Positions 44,460 through 58,158 of a stretch of 64,000 nt of DNA are shown in pieces. The notes under the pieces are model-generated. The model saw only the letters and a list, made by a program, of their open reading frames with translations, was not told where the DNA came from and ran no database searches. The stretch is from positions 11,795,287 to 11,859,286 of the forward strand of contig CP136061.1 of assembly GCA_032622095.1 (NCBI GenBank), in the 5' to 3' direction. A program made the position numbers and the translations under genes. Every line of letters begins with the position of its first letter. Positions within the stretch are counted from its first letter, which is position 1. Source of the stretch: Siphonodentalium dalli. Taxonomy: Eukaryota > Mollusca > Scaphopoda > Gadilida > Siphonodentaliidae.

Positions 44460-46445
44460 TTTATCTGCAAACTCTTATATCCCAACTTAACTCGTTGGAG
44501 ATCTTCTCCATATATACTTTCTGCTTAAACACAGGATATGTGCAGATTATATCATGGTAAGAATCGTATACGAGAAATATCAACGAGCCTTTGCCGAGTC
44601 TAAACGATTATAACCATGATATAACCTACATGTAGCACACAATAGGAAAATTAATTTAATCATCAACTGCCCAATTCTGTCTTGATTTAACACGAGTGAA
44701 CTGTATATCAATGCACGCGTGATACATAATCAACCCTATTTGGACAACGAGATAGAAATGCTCTTCGATCACTTCGATATTGATACAAGACACACATAAG
44801 GCAACTGTGAATTGTGAAGGTAATTATTGATTTGTTTCTCATTTTTTATTAATATCTGTCGTGTTCGGGTCATCAACTTGTCATTTTGTTCATCTGCCAT
44901 GCCAGAAGCGAACTTTAAAAAATATGTTGTTTAGTTCAAACACATTTCATTGCCAACTGTTTTTTTTGTTGAAATTTTTTTAATGGCATTGTGCTTCTTA
45001 TAATTGTTGCGTTTATGGCATATTGGCTGGCAGTCAAAATATTTCATTTGTATTGAACAATAAACAGCATTTATGATTTGTTTTGATGAGGTAAAAATAA
45101 AGATCATCCGTATGGAAACGTAAGAAAGCTAATATCAATCAAAATCACTTCTAGTTCTTTGCAGAGAATATATTTTCCATAGGAGTATTTCGTTATATTT
45201 TCGTTATCATTCGACTTATTTTGACCACCAGAATGTGACACATATGAGTTGTGACTATAGGCTCGATTTGATGCCATAATACGACGTCTCACATTACTTA
45301 AATTTCTTTTCAATGCTGCAAATCATGTATAGAAGATGAATCAACAAATTTTTATAGTATGTTCGTGCTTGATATGTTCAACTTTCCCGGTTCAAACTCA
45401 ATCAAGTTTACGTGTGAAGTTTTAGCCCCCCCCCCAACACACACACCCATGCCCTGACATACACATGCTCTGAGAATGTTTGAATCATCTCCAAATGTAA
45501 TTTTCTGATATATTTTCCAAATTTACATCTTGCTTTGGTGCGTTGAGGTGTGCTGGTTTATTTGTGATCTGATTAATTGAGCAGTTATGATTGTCCGGAC
45601 AATCATTGGATATGTGTGAAATGACCATCATGCAATGATTGACCAGTCAATAGTAAGTTCTCAATCAGATCACGAATGTACGAGAACATTTCTGCGCTCA
45701 AAAGAAAGGCGTGGATATGGAAAATATACGCAACGTTTTATCAATAGAGGTGTGTTATAATTTTAGCTATAGAAGTGTGAACGCCTGAAAAAAATTAGTT
45801 GAGAGCAGGGCTTGATACATGGACATTTAGAAAAATATAGGTGTAAATATTCATGGCAGTAGATAAGAATTGTGCATAGCTGAATATGATAATTAGCAAG
45901 CCCTAGTTAAGATGAATACGGTAAATAACAGCCAGTATATTGATTTGATAGATTGAAGGAATTACATAAACTAATTATATATAAGAAATATGAATGTGAT
46001 TGAGAATTAAATAAATATTTTGAATGGAGGAAATACCGCTTAGTGACAAGTGATCAAATAGTAAACGTACCCCATAACGCGCCCCACACAAATCTAAGCA
46101 TGCATTGGAGACTGTTGCCTGCTCTGATGTGTGTAGGGCTCCCTATGGGTTACAATAGGAGAGGGAGGAGTGATGAAATAGTAAACTTACCTTGTTTGGT
46201 TTATCTAAAGAATTGATACGCACGTTCCGGAGAGTATAAGAGTTTCGTGGTTGTGCGACGCCCCTTTGGGTTGTTTGTGTAGTTTATAGTACGTTGATCG
46301 TGCTATTGAGTATCACCCGATCCACGTTGTTTTCGCCATCTGATATATACACCGCGAGGTATCAGTAACACCATTATCGCATTTGGTCAGGAATCTGATC
46401 CAGCGAACGCTGATAGCAGTTTTACTCCACAAGCACATTGATCAA

Positions 46446-46785
46446 TGCGTATGTCGACTATGACCTGCACCAACTCGTATACTAGGGTGGGTCTCTACCA
46501 GGATACGTGCCATGCGTGTGTCGACCGTGACCTGCACCAACTCGTGTACTAGGGTGGGTCTCTACCAGGATACGTGCCATGCGTGTGTTGACCGTGACCT
46601 GCACCAACTCGTGTACTAGGGTGGGTCTCTACCAGGATACGTGCCATGCGTGTGTCGACCGTGACCTGCACCAACTCGTGTACTAGGGTGGGTCTCTACC
46701 AGGATACGTGCCATGCGTGTGTCGACCGTGACCTGCATCAACTCGTATATTAGGGTGGGTCTCTACCAGGATACGTGCCATGCTC
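46446..46785. repeat. 67-bp tandem repeat, five units
   Basis: Units read 'tgacctgcaccaactcgtgt', 'actagggtgggtctctacca', 'ggatacgtgccatgcgtgtg'. The middle units are nearly identical and the outer ones vary. Confidence 0.95.
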
Positions 46786-47074
46786 ATGCACTTCATTTTC
46801 GTCACTAATGTTCCCCTGAGTTGAATTGGTCCCGTCTGTAATTGTCCACCAGTGACGTATATACAGCGATGAATATCGAAATCCCATCTGGTGTCGATAC
46901 ATCCCACTTAAGAATAATTAAAGTACACAATTTTCGAAAAATTAAGATGACCCAAAAGGGTTAAAACACTCAAGTGTGACGCTGTCGAGAAACAGTGATG
47001 GAAAGGGATATCAAATTCGAGAGTGTTGTTTGTCGACGATTCCCACCAAACATACGCATGCAGAGTTACCACCA

Positions 47075-47580
47075 TGACACAGGGAATACAATGTGCAGTG
47101 TGAATTGTACGGAGTGACGCCGTCTGGGCCAGTGCTGGTCTTTGGAGGGGCACACAAATTGTTTGTCGTAATTATTTATTTATTGGGAGTTTGGTACTGA
47201 ACCCGGGGGGATTTGGAAGGGGCGTAACCCCTCCCCTACAACCCACTTGAGATGATTTCGGGCGTTATGATGGTGGCATAACAGTGAGGTGATGTGAGGA
47301 TGATTTTAACGTTTTATTTATTTATTTATTGGGAGTTTGGGACTGAACCCGGGACAATTTGGAAGGGGCATAACCCCTCCCCTACAGCCCACTTGAGATT
47401 ATTTCGGGCGTTATGATTGTGGAATAACAGTGAGGTGATGGGAAGATGATCTAAACGTTTTATTTATTTTACTTCTTTGACACAGAGAATATAATGGTGT
47501 GGTGTGAATTGTCCGAAGTGACGCCGTCTGGGTCAGTGGTGGTCTTGGGAGGGGCACACAAATAGTTTGCCGCATATTTC
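47075..47580. repeat. Nested duplication, 157-bp units inside a larger repeat
   Basis: 'ttatttattgggagtttgg' plus 'aacccctcccctac' units occur twice, at about 47170 and 47325. They are bracketed by two copies of a block with 'tgacgccgtctggg' and 'ggaggggcacacaaat' (47115-47165 and 47518-47570). Confidence 0.85.
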
Positions 47581-47654
47581 CACCAACTTTTTTATAATCC
47601 TCTCAAAAATACGCATCGACTATAATGGGTATTATTCACGATTACCAACGTTAC

Positions 47655-47720
47655 GTCACTGGAGGCAGGGATTGGGGTATCGAGGGGAATACTGGAGGCA
47701 GGGATTGGGGTGTCGAGAGG
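47655..47720. repeat. Short tandem duplication
   Basis: 'actggaggcagggattgggg' occurs twice in tandem, about 35 bp apart. From 47740 to 48480 no feature was recognised. Confidence 0.8.
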
Positions 47721-48496
47721 AGCACCGAATCGGATAAAAAAAAAACATTTTATCGCGGATTTTGTCAAAACGTATAGATATAGGCACCCATGATATAATG
47801 TATCTATAATGAAATTGTTAAAATTTTAAAGTCAGAAATGGCACAAACACGATATTAAAATATATGTTTCGCCGTTTATCCTAAACACTTTTATATCTGT
47901 TCAAATGCACGAGGTATGAGGTACGGGCTCAGCGGAAACAATCTCTTTCTTTCTTTCACTCTCCTTCAAGTGGGCGACTCATTGTTAGTCATCTGGCGTA
48001 CTTGCCTTGTGGCAGATTGGAAGGTTACATGTACGCAGGAGAGTTTTTTTTAATCATACAACAATATAAATAAAGAAGTGGCCATTACATAACTAAACAA
48101 AGGTTACACAAACATAGTTCTTTCAAAAAGTTTTAAATTGTGATTCAAACAGGTGACCGAGAAATTAAAGAAGTATTTGAAACTGCGACTTAAATTTACA
48201 ATCAGAGGCACAAACTATAATGAGCCGAAATTCCAATAAGAGACCGACTATGTACACATTGTAACGAACAAGTGGGGGGGGGGGGTGAAACCCATACATT
48301 ACTAGTTTGTCCGGTTCTTCAACATGCACGCGAAAAATTCATAGCCAAATTCGACTATACAAGGCCGAGTGCACATAAGGCATAAAGAAATATCAAGTGT
48401 TACATAACTTATATAAATTTATCTTCAAATGAACATAGCTATCCAGCAACAAGCCACTTAACAGATGACCCCCCCCCCAGACAATGGTGTATATCC

Positions 48497-49200
48497 AGGG
48501 ACGTGGTTAGAGGGTCTCCGTTGGGAGGGGTGTCTACCTTGGGAAATTCCAACTGCATCCCCCCCCCTTGAATCAGAATCAGAACAAACACAAGGTTTGC
48601 ATAATTCCATTTGCACCCCCTTGCACCTCAGTGTTCAGGGCTAATATTAATATCCTGTATATTCATAAACTATGGTTCTATATTTCCGGTGTCAGAAGAT
48701 TCGGATATTTTAACCTGAAAATTGCATAAATCCTAACATCTAGCGGTCTAACACCGGACAAATGCACACGACTACGGACAGGGTACTAGGACACACCGGA
48801 TCGATCATGGTTGTTCGGCTCGGTGCCAGTGTGAGAAGAAAAATTTGAAATTTATACAAGAAAATCGCAAATGCTAGCACCTAGACAGGCCTCAACCGAA
48901 GCTTTCATAGTGTTGGAAATTTCAAACCTGATACCCCCCTCAGGTTGGAAAATTCTCCAACTGATGACCATTTCAGTCCACAAGTTTGACCAAATGTAGT
49001 AGCACGTTAATAAGCAGTTTTGTATTGGCCCGCGTGTGCGAAAATTGTTATATCTGAACAAGAAAATCGAAAAATCATAGCATCTAGATTAGCTTCAAGC
49101 CTTCCTAGAGTTGGACATTTCTAACATGACACCCCCACTTAGGTTGGAAAATTTCCAACTTATGACAATTCCAATGGCAATGTTGACCAAATTGGGATAC
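48497..49200. repeat. Older dispersed repeat, uninterrupted copy (empty site)
   Basis: Matches 9335-9481 joined to 12742-13610 without the Helitron-like array. At the junction it reads attaata|tcctgtatattc (near 48650-48658). It lacks the 64-bp foldback arms seen around the other copy. Confidence 0.85.
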
Positions 49201-49491
49201 ACCCCAAACCCCCTGTCGCCACATCTCTGTGTGTATCACCGTGTATTAACTGTCGCCAGCGCAAGACAAAATCTAAACCGTTCTGTATACAATACAGAAC
49301 GATCCCCTCCTTATTTCAATTAATTTGGAACGAGCGTCACTCCCCTAATTGTTTCGATTAACTAATGCATTCCTTCTCATAAATTTGCAGAGCACACCGT
49401 TAAGTCGGACAAATAAGGAGTCCACAGTGTGTAGGAGGAGCGATAACTCTATATGACAGCATAACATAATATTTTAAAGGGACCGGAGGCA

Positions 49492-49942
49492 GGTTACACT
49501 GGTGTAAATATTTCCCATAGGCTTCAATGTTAACGTTTGTTGATCTGCATCAGAGGTCAAATGGAAACTGTTCAAACTGCCTTCGGATTATGTGAGCTTG
49601 ACATCTGTGGAAACTTTCCCAATAAAAAAATCAACACCGTCTAGCAGGGAATCCACTTCAAATTTTCGTTTTTTCATGACTAGGGTCAGTTCCGCACTAA
49701 AAAAATATTGTCATTTTTTCAATCACACTTAAAATTTCTAAACAGCCACAACAGACTTCACCTTTAATGAATGGGCCTCTTGGCAAATGAAGTTTGTGGG
49801 AGAATGATTCCTTGAATTTTTGTCAACAGTTTACATTTAATTCATGCAACCAATCACAGCCCAGAGTGTTTTAACTGTGAAACTCTATACTCCTCCCGCA
49901 ACCGCAGGGGGAGCTGGCTATAGTATTTACACCAGTGTAACC
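49492..49942. mobile_element. 451-bp MITE with 19-bp perfect terminal inverted repeats
   Basis: Ends are GGTTACACTGGTGTAAATA and its exact complement. A 4-bp direct repeat GGCA flanks it (49488-49491, 49943-49946). No transposase. The superfamily is not assigned. Confidence 0.88.
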
Positions 49943-50126
49943 GGCAGTGTGTACACGATGTGCAAACACACATAGAAGTCTATGAGCGCATCGGCACTGA
50001 ACTGTAGAGCACGTAGAGAGCGAATTGGAACTTAACTGTAGAGTATGTAGAGTTATTTGTGGTTAAATTGCCGAAGTATGGTGTTACATGTATACTTGGT
50101 GATACTTGTCTAACAGACTTTTACAA

Positions 50127-50217
50127 GAAAACCATAGTCAGAAATGGTAACGCCACCAAAATAATATTATTAGCCATAAATATAAATTATAATATAAAAT
50201 ATATTGGTTACATGAAT
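50127..50217. repeat. Dispersed 90-bp repeat, copy 3
   Basis: Matches 53-142 over its whole length, including 'aaaatatattggtta'. Confidence 0.85.
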
Positions 50218-50287
50218 ACACCGCCTCAGAATTCCGTTAAATCAACTAATCCTTTAAATTATTACAAAAAACTACGGCTTATTACTG

Positions 50288-50645
50288 CTGAAGGGGTCAC
50301 TCTCACCAAAAAAAAAATGCTGAAGGGTACATAGGATTTTCAAAATGTGCTGAAGGGTATATACACAGGGTTTGAAATGTCTTTATAAAGGACATTCAGT
50401 CTTCGTATCTGCCATGATTCCTGCCAGAGAATAATTGTATATATATGTTCCAATGAATATTCAAATGTGCTGAAAACAAGCTGCTAATGGGCGCCAGTCT
50501 TTCACATCGAATGACCTTGTGTCCCTGTAACTAAATTTACTTTATATGGTGATACCTCGCTCATCGATTAATCAAGTCAATTGCATGCAATGCCCCTTTT
50601 CGATCTGAAACATATCATATACATCAGTGGGAATGACCCCTTCCG
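50288..50645. mobile_element. MITE (CTGAAGGGGTCAC ends), copy 3
   Basis: Left end CTGAAGGGGTCACTCTCACC; right end atgaccccttccg is diverged. The interior shares 'ctgaagggta' and 'ctgccatgattcctgcc' like elements with copies 1 and 2. From 50646 to 51290 nothing else was recognised. Confidence 0.75.
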
Positions 50646-51289
50646 AATTCTTTTTCACCCGGTGTAAATATTTTATTGTGAAAACTGAATTATACCAATT
50701 TTACGTGTGTGTGATTATATATTGATGAATTTACTCAAATAATGCGGCTTCTCTCTCCTTGTTGTCTTTAAAACAACATATAAAACGATGGAGTGGACAA
50801 ATAAGTTATCTGAAGTTTTCCCATTATACCAGAAATTGTATTGATATTGTGATCATACCAGCAAAATGTGTTTCCCATTGAAATTATTAAAGTTGGGGAA
50901 ACGGATTGGTCGTAGGGTGGTTCAATTTTACCTCAACCCCGACCGCCTCCCTAAATACTATCATCTGAGTCCTCTTGATGCTTATGTCACATAGCTATTC
51001 ATAAGTAACACAAAACGACCATGTGAATTCCGGACCTATTTTGAACTACAATGTATGTGAGGAATAATATATAGTATAAAGAATATTTTCGTAGCATATA
51101 GTCGGATCATCTGTCAGTTTAGGTAGCGTACAATTTAACAACATAAGACACGAGTACATCTAAAATCTGTTCGACTTCACACTAATCATGTGCAAATAAT
51201 AAATTAACCATATGCCGAAACGTCTTCGATGAATTGTTTTTCTACAATATCCTTAATCGGCGACAACATAACGCATTAATCCTCCATCC

Positions 51290-52046
51290 GATATATACCA
51301 GTTTGCGTAAAATTAGAGTATATAGGGGGAATAGAGTAACAAGGACAGAAAATAATGTATTCGCGGCGATGAAATGGCTGCCAAAATGGCCGCAACTCCA
51401 ATCCATGCTACGACGAAAGCAACATATTGGATAACCACCTATAAGCGAAAATACACATTGGTAATTTACAAGTATGTTGTTATATATCTTTAAAGGTTCA
51501 CATATAATTAAAACAGATCTAACTAAATGATTTATCGATCACTGCAACGCATGTTAACCCAATGATTTATGTTCGGGTTTTCTGCTTAGAATGCATCCAA
51601 ACAGTCGGGCCAAAAATAGTTATTTCGGGCATTCAACAGACGAAGTAATATTTCGTCACACAGTGTGTGGTAGTTTCATTTGGAATGATGATTAATTATT
51701 AAATGTAACGCAGAAACTGAAGTCCACATCCTTGCTGTGTAAGTACTAGTTATATTTCCGGAATGTTCAACACTCCGTGATAATAAACCATACACGTATG
51801 TCGTAATGCTGATTATACTGTAAAGAAACACTCATATTTTCAACAGAACAGTACCATATCTCACTAGATCGAAGAGACTGTGCATCGTACATTTGATTTA
51901 ATACTAATTTCCATACCGCTTCCAAACCGGTTTGTTAGTAGATAATTTTGTTCAAATTACTTCAATCGGCACTTTACAACGGGTATATGTACCACGCAAT
52001 GCACAACATTAGTTTTCAGTATCTTGTTGATTGAAATTATATACCA
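51290..52046. repeat. Copy 2 of the 26.0-28.2 kb element, left segment
   Basis: Matches about 26266-27012 ('gaaatggctgccaaaatggc', 'ctttaaaggttcacat'). The match stops at ..ttatatacca, where the Helitron-like array begins, and resumes at 59854. Confidence 0.85.
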
Positions 52047-53345
52047 CTAGCAGGTTAGCCCGCCACTGGCGGAATTTGTCCCATGGCTTTGTCAGAAACA
52101 TGTCTTTCAATGAGTGAATTTTTTAATTTAATTTTTTTCTTCTTCAATGGGTTAATTGTGCCTTTTTAATTTAATTTTTTGTTTTTCAATTTGACCCGAT
52201 TTGACCTTGAATTGATCATTTTCAAGGTCAGGTTGGGGTCACAATTTAACCCGTCCATGACACTTCCCGTAAGTAGCAAATTTGAGCTCAATCGGTTCGA
52301 GTCTATAAAGGACACACATTCACCACGGCAATCGGCATTGCCGTGGCAATCGACATAGGCTTCAATATTCGCCACGGCAATTGACTGCCGTGTGCCACGG
52401 ACTGCCGTAACAGTTGATAACATGTTCACATTCGGCGGATCGGGCACTGCGGTCAGTCAAACAACATAACGCGCACGCTATAACTCCGATATCACTAACG
52501 TACGCGGCATCGGGAGGGTCAGGTTAACTTCCGCCTGGATCCACGTGGCGTGACGTAATTCGCAACCACGTGTATTTACCTCGACCGCGACACACACAAT
52601 GGCCCGATAATGGGTACGCATTCCCTGGAATTTCCCAGAAGATATTCATGGGGAGTTCAAGTGACCAATTTTGAAATTTGCTGGTCGCATTCGTCTGTAG
52701 GTCTGAGGAATTCTCGGCGAGATATTGTTACCAACATGACATATTTAAATTAATCCCGCCGTGGACCCCCCATCACCAAGGCGAAGTAATTTTGGTACCA
52801 TGTGCTGCGTTCTAAAAATAGGTCGATTGCGCTGGATTCGAAATATGAGTGCTATAGAGAATATTGTTTGATCGAAAGCATTTGAATTAATACGTTACAA
52901 TACTCGCCTTGATGCTGGCTAAGAGATATTTGTCCCTGCTAGGTGTTGGGAATGTGAATTAAAATTACCGTGGGGATGCATGTGGGGGTCTAATTTTGCC
53001 ACGGCAATACACAAAATACGTCACACAACACGCTCATGTCTGGATACAGTCTTTCACGCACACGCCCAGACCCAGACGTAAGAATTACAATACACACATA
53101 CGCTCTTTATCAACGACACTGCGGATAGGAACGCTCTTTAACTATCAACGCGATTAACCCCCGCCATGCCTTTGCGGTGATTTTGGGAGTGGAGAACGCG
53201 TGCTCTGAGCTTCTCCAAAATGCCGCGACGACGACTCCCGTGGTTTTTTACATTTAGATGGGAAGTTTGAACTCAATCTGTACACGCGTTTTGGATTCTA
53301 TGAAGTACACACACACATATATACGAAGTCTCAAAATATATAGTA
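52047..53345 (-). mobile_element. Helitron-like element, family C (leftmost of array)
   Basis: Minus orientation: 3' end is a GCC/GGC hairpin (CCGCCAGTGGCGGG), then CTAACCTGCTAG (CTAG at 52047-52050) followed by T. The 5' end is TACTATATATTTTGAGACTT at 53345. The interior has a 'ttgaccttgaattgatca' piece like family B and no coding sequence. Confidence 0.75.
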
Positions 53346-54511
53346 CTAGCAGGTTAGCCCGCCACCGGCGGCTTGTCCGAAACATGACATTTTTTTAATA
53401 TTTGTTTTTAATTTTTAGCTCCACGCGTTTCAATAAGAAAAATTTGTACCCGGTAGCTCCACCCGTTTCCGAGATCTGGTCTGCGCATGCGCGAAGCTGG
53501 CGTCGCACGGACTCGGCGACCCGATAAAATTTGTACCCGGCGCAAGATACATTCACATAGCAAATTTCAAGTCGATAGCTTTACCCGTTTCCGAGATCTC
53601 GTCTGCGCATGCGCTGCACGGGCGTCGCATGGACTCGGCGACCCGATAAAATTTGTACCCGGTGCAAGATACATTCACATAGCAAATTTCAGGTCGATAG
53701 CTCCACCCGTTTCCGAGATCTGCCTTTCTGCATAATATTTCGAGCGATAACATTGCATTGAAATGTCAGACTCCCATCGTGAACCTCAACACGAAGTAAA
53801 CACGTGTTTCGAGCGATAACATTGCATTGAAATGACTCCCATCGTGAACCTCAAGACGACGTAAAACACGTGTTGCGTTCTAGGAAATGCACTCAATGCA
53901 GATGCTAATAACGTTGACTTCGTATATATATATATATATAATGACGTTATTAACCCCGGCCGTGCCGTTTGAGCTGATTTTTATGACTGGGAGTGGAGTA
54001 CGGGTGCTCGGAGCTTCGGGAAAACGCGTGGACGACATCGTACGTGATATTTTACCTTTAGATAGGAAGTTTGAGCTCAATCTGTCCAGCCGTTCCCGTC
54101 CTAATGTACTATTTCGAGCGATAACAATTGTCAGACTCCCATCGTGAACCTCAACACGAAGTAAACACGTGTTTCGAGCGATAACATTGCATTGAAGTCA
54201 GACTCCCATCGTGGACCCCCAAGACGACGTAAACACGTGTTTGTTCCGGTATAACTTTGGAGACTCTGACTTCATATATATATATAATGACGTTATTAAC
54301 CCCGGCCGTGCCGTTTGAGCTGATTTCGATGACTGGGAGTGGATAAAGGGTGCTCAGAGCTTCTCGAAAACACATCTACGGCGGTGTCGGTGGGATTTTA
54401 CACTTACATACGAAATTTGATCTCAATCTGTACACGCGTTTTGGATTCTATGAAGTACACACACACACACACACATACACACATATATACGAAGTCTCAA
54501 AATATATAGTA
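53346..54511 (-). mobile_element. Helitron-like element, family C with family A repeats
   Basis: Same ends as its left neighbour. Near 53440-53720 it carries two family A 122-bp units, each with GCGCATGCGC. It is almost identical to the next element (54512-55709), including 'cccatcgtgaacctcaacac' blocks, so the pair arose by recent duplication. Confidence 0.78.
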
Positions 54512-55709
54512 CTAGCAGGGTAGCCCGCCACCGGCGGCTTGTCCGAAACATGACATTTTTTGTTTTTCAATGAGTTAATTGTGACATTTGTTTATATATT
54601 TTTTTTTAATTTTTAGCTCCACGCGTTTCAATAAGAAAAAATTGTACCCGGTAGCTCCACCCGTTTCCGAGATCTGGTCTGCGCATGCGCGAAGCTGGCG
54701 TCGCACGGGCTCGGCGACCCGATCAAATTTGTACCCGGCCCAAGATACATTCACATAGCAAATTTCAAGTCGATAGCTCCACCCGTTTCCGAGATCTCGT
54801 CTGCGCATGCGCTGCACGGGCGTCGCATGGGCTCGGCGACCCGATAAAATTTGTACCCGGTGCAAGATACATTCACATAGCAAATTTCAGGTCGATAGCT
54901 CCACCCGTTTCCGAGATCTGCCTTTCTGCATAATATTTCGAGCGATAACATTGCATTGAAATGTCAGACTCCCATCGTGAACCTCAACACGAAGTAAACA
55001 CGTGTTTCGAGCGATAACATTGCATTGAAATGACTCCCATCGTGAACCTCAAGACGACGTAAAACACGTGTTGCGTTCTAGGAAATGCACTCAATGCAGA
55101 TGCTAATAACGTTGACTTCGTATATATATATATAATGACGTTATTAACCCCGGCCGTGCCGTTTGAGCTGATTTTTATGACTGGGAGTGGAGTACGGGTG
55201 CTCGGAGCTTCTGGAAAACGCGTGGACGACATCGTACGTGTTATTTTACCTTTAGATAGGAAGTTTGAGCTCAATCTGTCCAGCCGTTCCCGTCCTAATG
55301 TACTATTTCGAGCGATAACAATTGTCAGACTCCCATCGTGAACCTCAACACGAAGTAAACACGTGTTTCGAGCGATAACATTGCATTGAAGTCAGACTCC
55401 CATCGTGGACCCCCAAGACGACGTAAACACGTGTTTGTTCCGGTATAACTTTGGAGACTCTGACTTCATATATATATATAATGACGTTATTAACCCCGGC
55501 CGTGCCGTTTGAGCTGATTTCGATGACTGGGAGTGGATAAAGGGTGCTCAGAGCTTCTCGAAAACACGATTACGGCGGTGTCGGTGGGATTTTACACTTA
55601 CATACGAAATTTGATCTCAATCTGTACACGCGTTTTGGATTCTATGAAGTACACACATATATACACACACATATATATACGAAGTCTCAAAATATATAGT
55701 ATAGATAGA
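54512..55709 (-). mobile_element. Helitron-like element, family C, near-identical twin
   Basis: Nearly the same as 53346-54511, differing by small indels in the (TA)n and (CA)n tracts and a 40-bp segment near 54560. The 5' end reads TCTATCTATACTATATATTT, with the TC expected of Helitrons. Confidence 0.78.
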
Positions 55710-56487
55710 CTAGCAGGTTAGCCCGCCACTGGCGTGCTTGGCATGCGCGAAGCTTGCGTCGCACGGACTCGGCGACCCGATAAAATTCGTACCCGGGGCA
55801 AGATACATTCACATACCAAATTTCAAGTCGATAGCTCCACCGGTTTCCGAGATCTCGTCTGCGCATGCGTTGCACGGGCGTCGCACGGAGTCGGCGACCC
55901 GATAAAATTTGTATCCGGGGCAAGATACATTCACGTAGCAAATTTCAAGTCGATAGCTCCACCCGTTTGCGAGATAACACATTCTTTGTTTTTCAATGAG
56001 TTAATTCATGGTACCCGTCCTAACTAAACTTCAGAGCGGACAGTCAATTAATCCCGTCGTGAAATCCCTCTGCATAATATTTCGAGCTCTTAGATCAATT
56101 CTGCCTTTTTAGTTTCATTTCGTCCGCGTCCGTATTTCGGACGCATGGGTCAGTCGTTTAGCCACGATCATTGGAATCCACTTCCGTATTTCTGACGCAT
56201 GTGGTGTGTCGTTTAGAAACGACCATATCAATAAAGAGCGTTAGTTACTAAAACCTCCGTATAAGGTATAGATAAAGAGTGTTGTTGCCTTAACCCCCGC
56301 CGTGCCTTTGCGGTGATTTGGGAGTGGATAAAGGGTGCTCAGGGCTTCTCGAAAACCCGACTACGACGATACCCGTGTGTTTTTACATTTAGATGGGAAG
56401 TTTGAACTCAATCGGTAGACGCGTTTTGGATTCTATGAAGTACACACACACACATATACGAAGTCTCAAATTATATAGTATAGAAGA
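55710..56487 (-). mobile_element. Helitron-like element, family C, short
   Basis: CTAG at 55710-55713 and 5' TCTTCTATAC at 56487. It contains two family A units directly beside the 3' hairpin (55741-55975). Shorter because part of the middle is absent. Confidence 0.75.
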
Positions 56488-58158
56488 CTAGCAGGTTAGC
56501 CCGCCACTGGCGTGCTTGGTCAGAAACATGACATTTTTTAAATACATTTTTTAACGATTGATTCGTTAATTGAACTGAATGGTCAGAAAACAGAATTGAA
56601 AACGCGAGGAGACAATCAATGAATTAATTCTGCCTTTATATCAAGAGAAATTATGGTCTCACCATGGACCAATAACAATTCAAGTACAAAGTTAATTAAA
56701 TTGTAAATTGTTTTCGTCCCATGGCTTTGTTTCAGAAACATGACATTTTTGTAATTATTTTGTTTTTATTTGTTTTTTATTTTTTAATATGAATTTAATG
56801 TTTTTAAAAATTAATTTTTTGTTTCTGGCGGAAAAATTTACCCGTAGAAATCCCCCCTTCCTAGGAACGACAGACAACGCATTCTTTGTTTCGTGAAATC
56901 TCTCTACGATAGCATTGCATTGAATTTAAAACAAACGCTTCCCGTCGGGAAATCTGTCTGCATAATATTTCGAGTCTGCCGTACCCGTCGTAATGTCGTG
57001 AAATCTCGACTGCATAATAGATAACATTGCATCGAATCTGTTGTTGGCATTCAGGGCTTCGGGCCGTTGTTGTTGGCATCACGGCTCCCCGAAAACTCTC
57101 ACATTGCCGAAAACGTGTATTTAGTAATATCGTTGTTGTTGATATTTACGGCTTGGGGGCTATTTTCTCGCCAACAATGTCGTTGGCGTTCACGGTTTGG
57201 GGCAGTGTGTATAGCTGCGTGAGTTAGCAGGAATCGAGGGGTGTAAGTTTAGAGCTTGTTTATATGAATGTTTCGGAAATAGCCGTAACAGCCGTAACAA
57301 AAAATGTATACATCAGAAAATGTAAATACCATCGGCTTTCATGTGTAGTAAAGATGTCTTATAAGCCGACATTGCCGTGGGGATGCCCGTTCCTACACGC
57401 GTTTTCGATTCTATGAAGTACCCACATATATACACACATACACACATATATCCGATCGGTCGAGGTGTTGGTATCTGATGCAAAAGACGAAACTGTGAGT
57501 GTTGGTCAATAGTCCCCGCCGTGAACCTCATCGTCGCAAAGAGCGGACAGTCAATTAACCCCGTTGTGAACCTCAATCACCAACACGACGTAAACATGTG
57601 TTACGTTCTAAAAATAGGAAAGCACTTTCTCTCGTACGTAGCAAGTTTGAGCTCAATCGGCATTCCCTGGAATTTCCCGTAGATTGGCAGATTAATATAA
57701 TTCCAGTAGCTTTATAACGGTATATCTGGATAGAAATCTGATGCTATATTCGTGATTATCTGGGATGATTTCGGTATATAACTATATACTGTAAAAACAA
57801 AGCGCGCAATCCGTGCTCACAGGGTTGGTCAGAAACAAATGTTTTTTTAATTTAATGTATGTTCCGTATATCTCCCTGCAGATGCAAATAACGTTGAATG
57901 GCAAACAGACGCTCTTTATAGCGATGCGTAAAAAACAAACGCTCATTAAATAATCACTTGATTAACCCCCGCCGTGCCTTTGCGGTGATTTGGGAGTGGA
58001 TAAAGGGTGCTCAGGGCTTCTCGAAAACCCGACTACGACGATACCCGTGTGTTTTTACATTTAGATGGGAAGTTTGAACCCAATCTGTACACGCGTTTTG
58101 GATTATATGAAGTACACACATATACACACATACGAAGTCTCAAAATATATAGTATAGA
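56488..58158 (-). mobile_element. Helitron-like element, family C, long
   Basis: CTAG at 56488-56491 and 5' TCTATACTATATATTTTGAG at 58158. The 1.67-kb body has several 'cgtgaaatctc...gcataat' and 'ccgccgtgcctttgcggtga' blocks. No helicase or Rep motif was found in any frame. Confidence 0.72.

Noticed and set aside
47165-47465. Possible LTR pair (157-bp direct repeats)
   Set aside because: The copies are directly adjacent, with no internal region, primer site or TG..CA ends.
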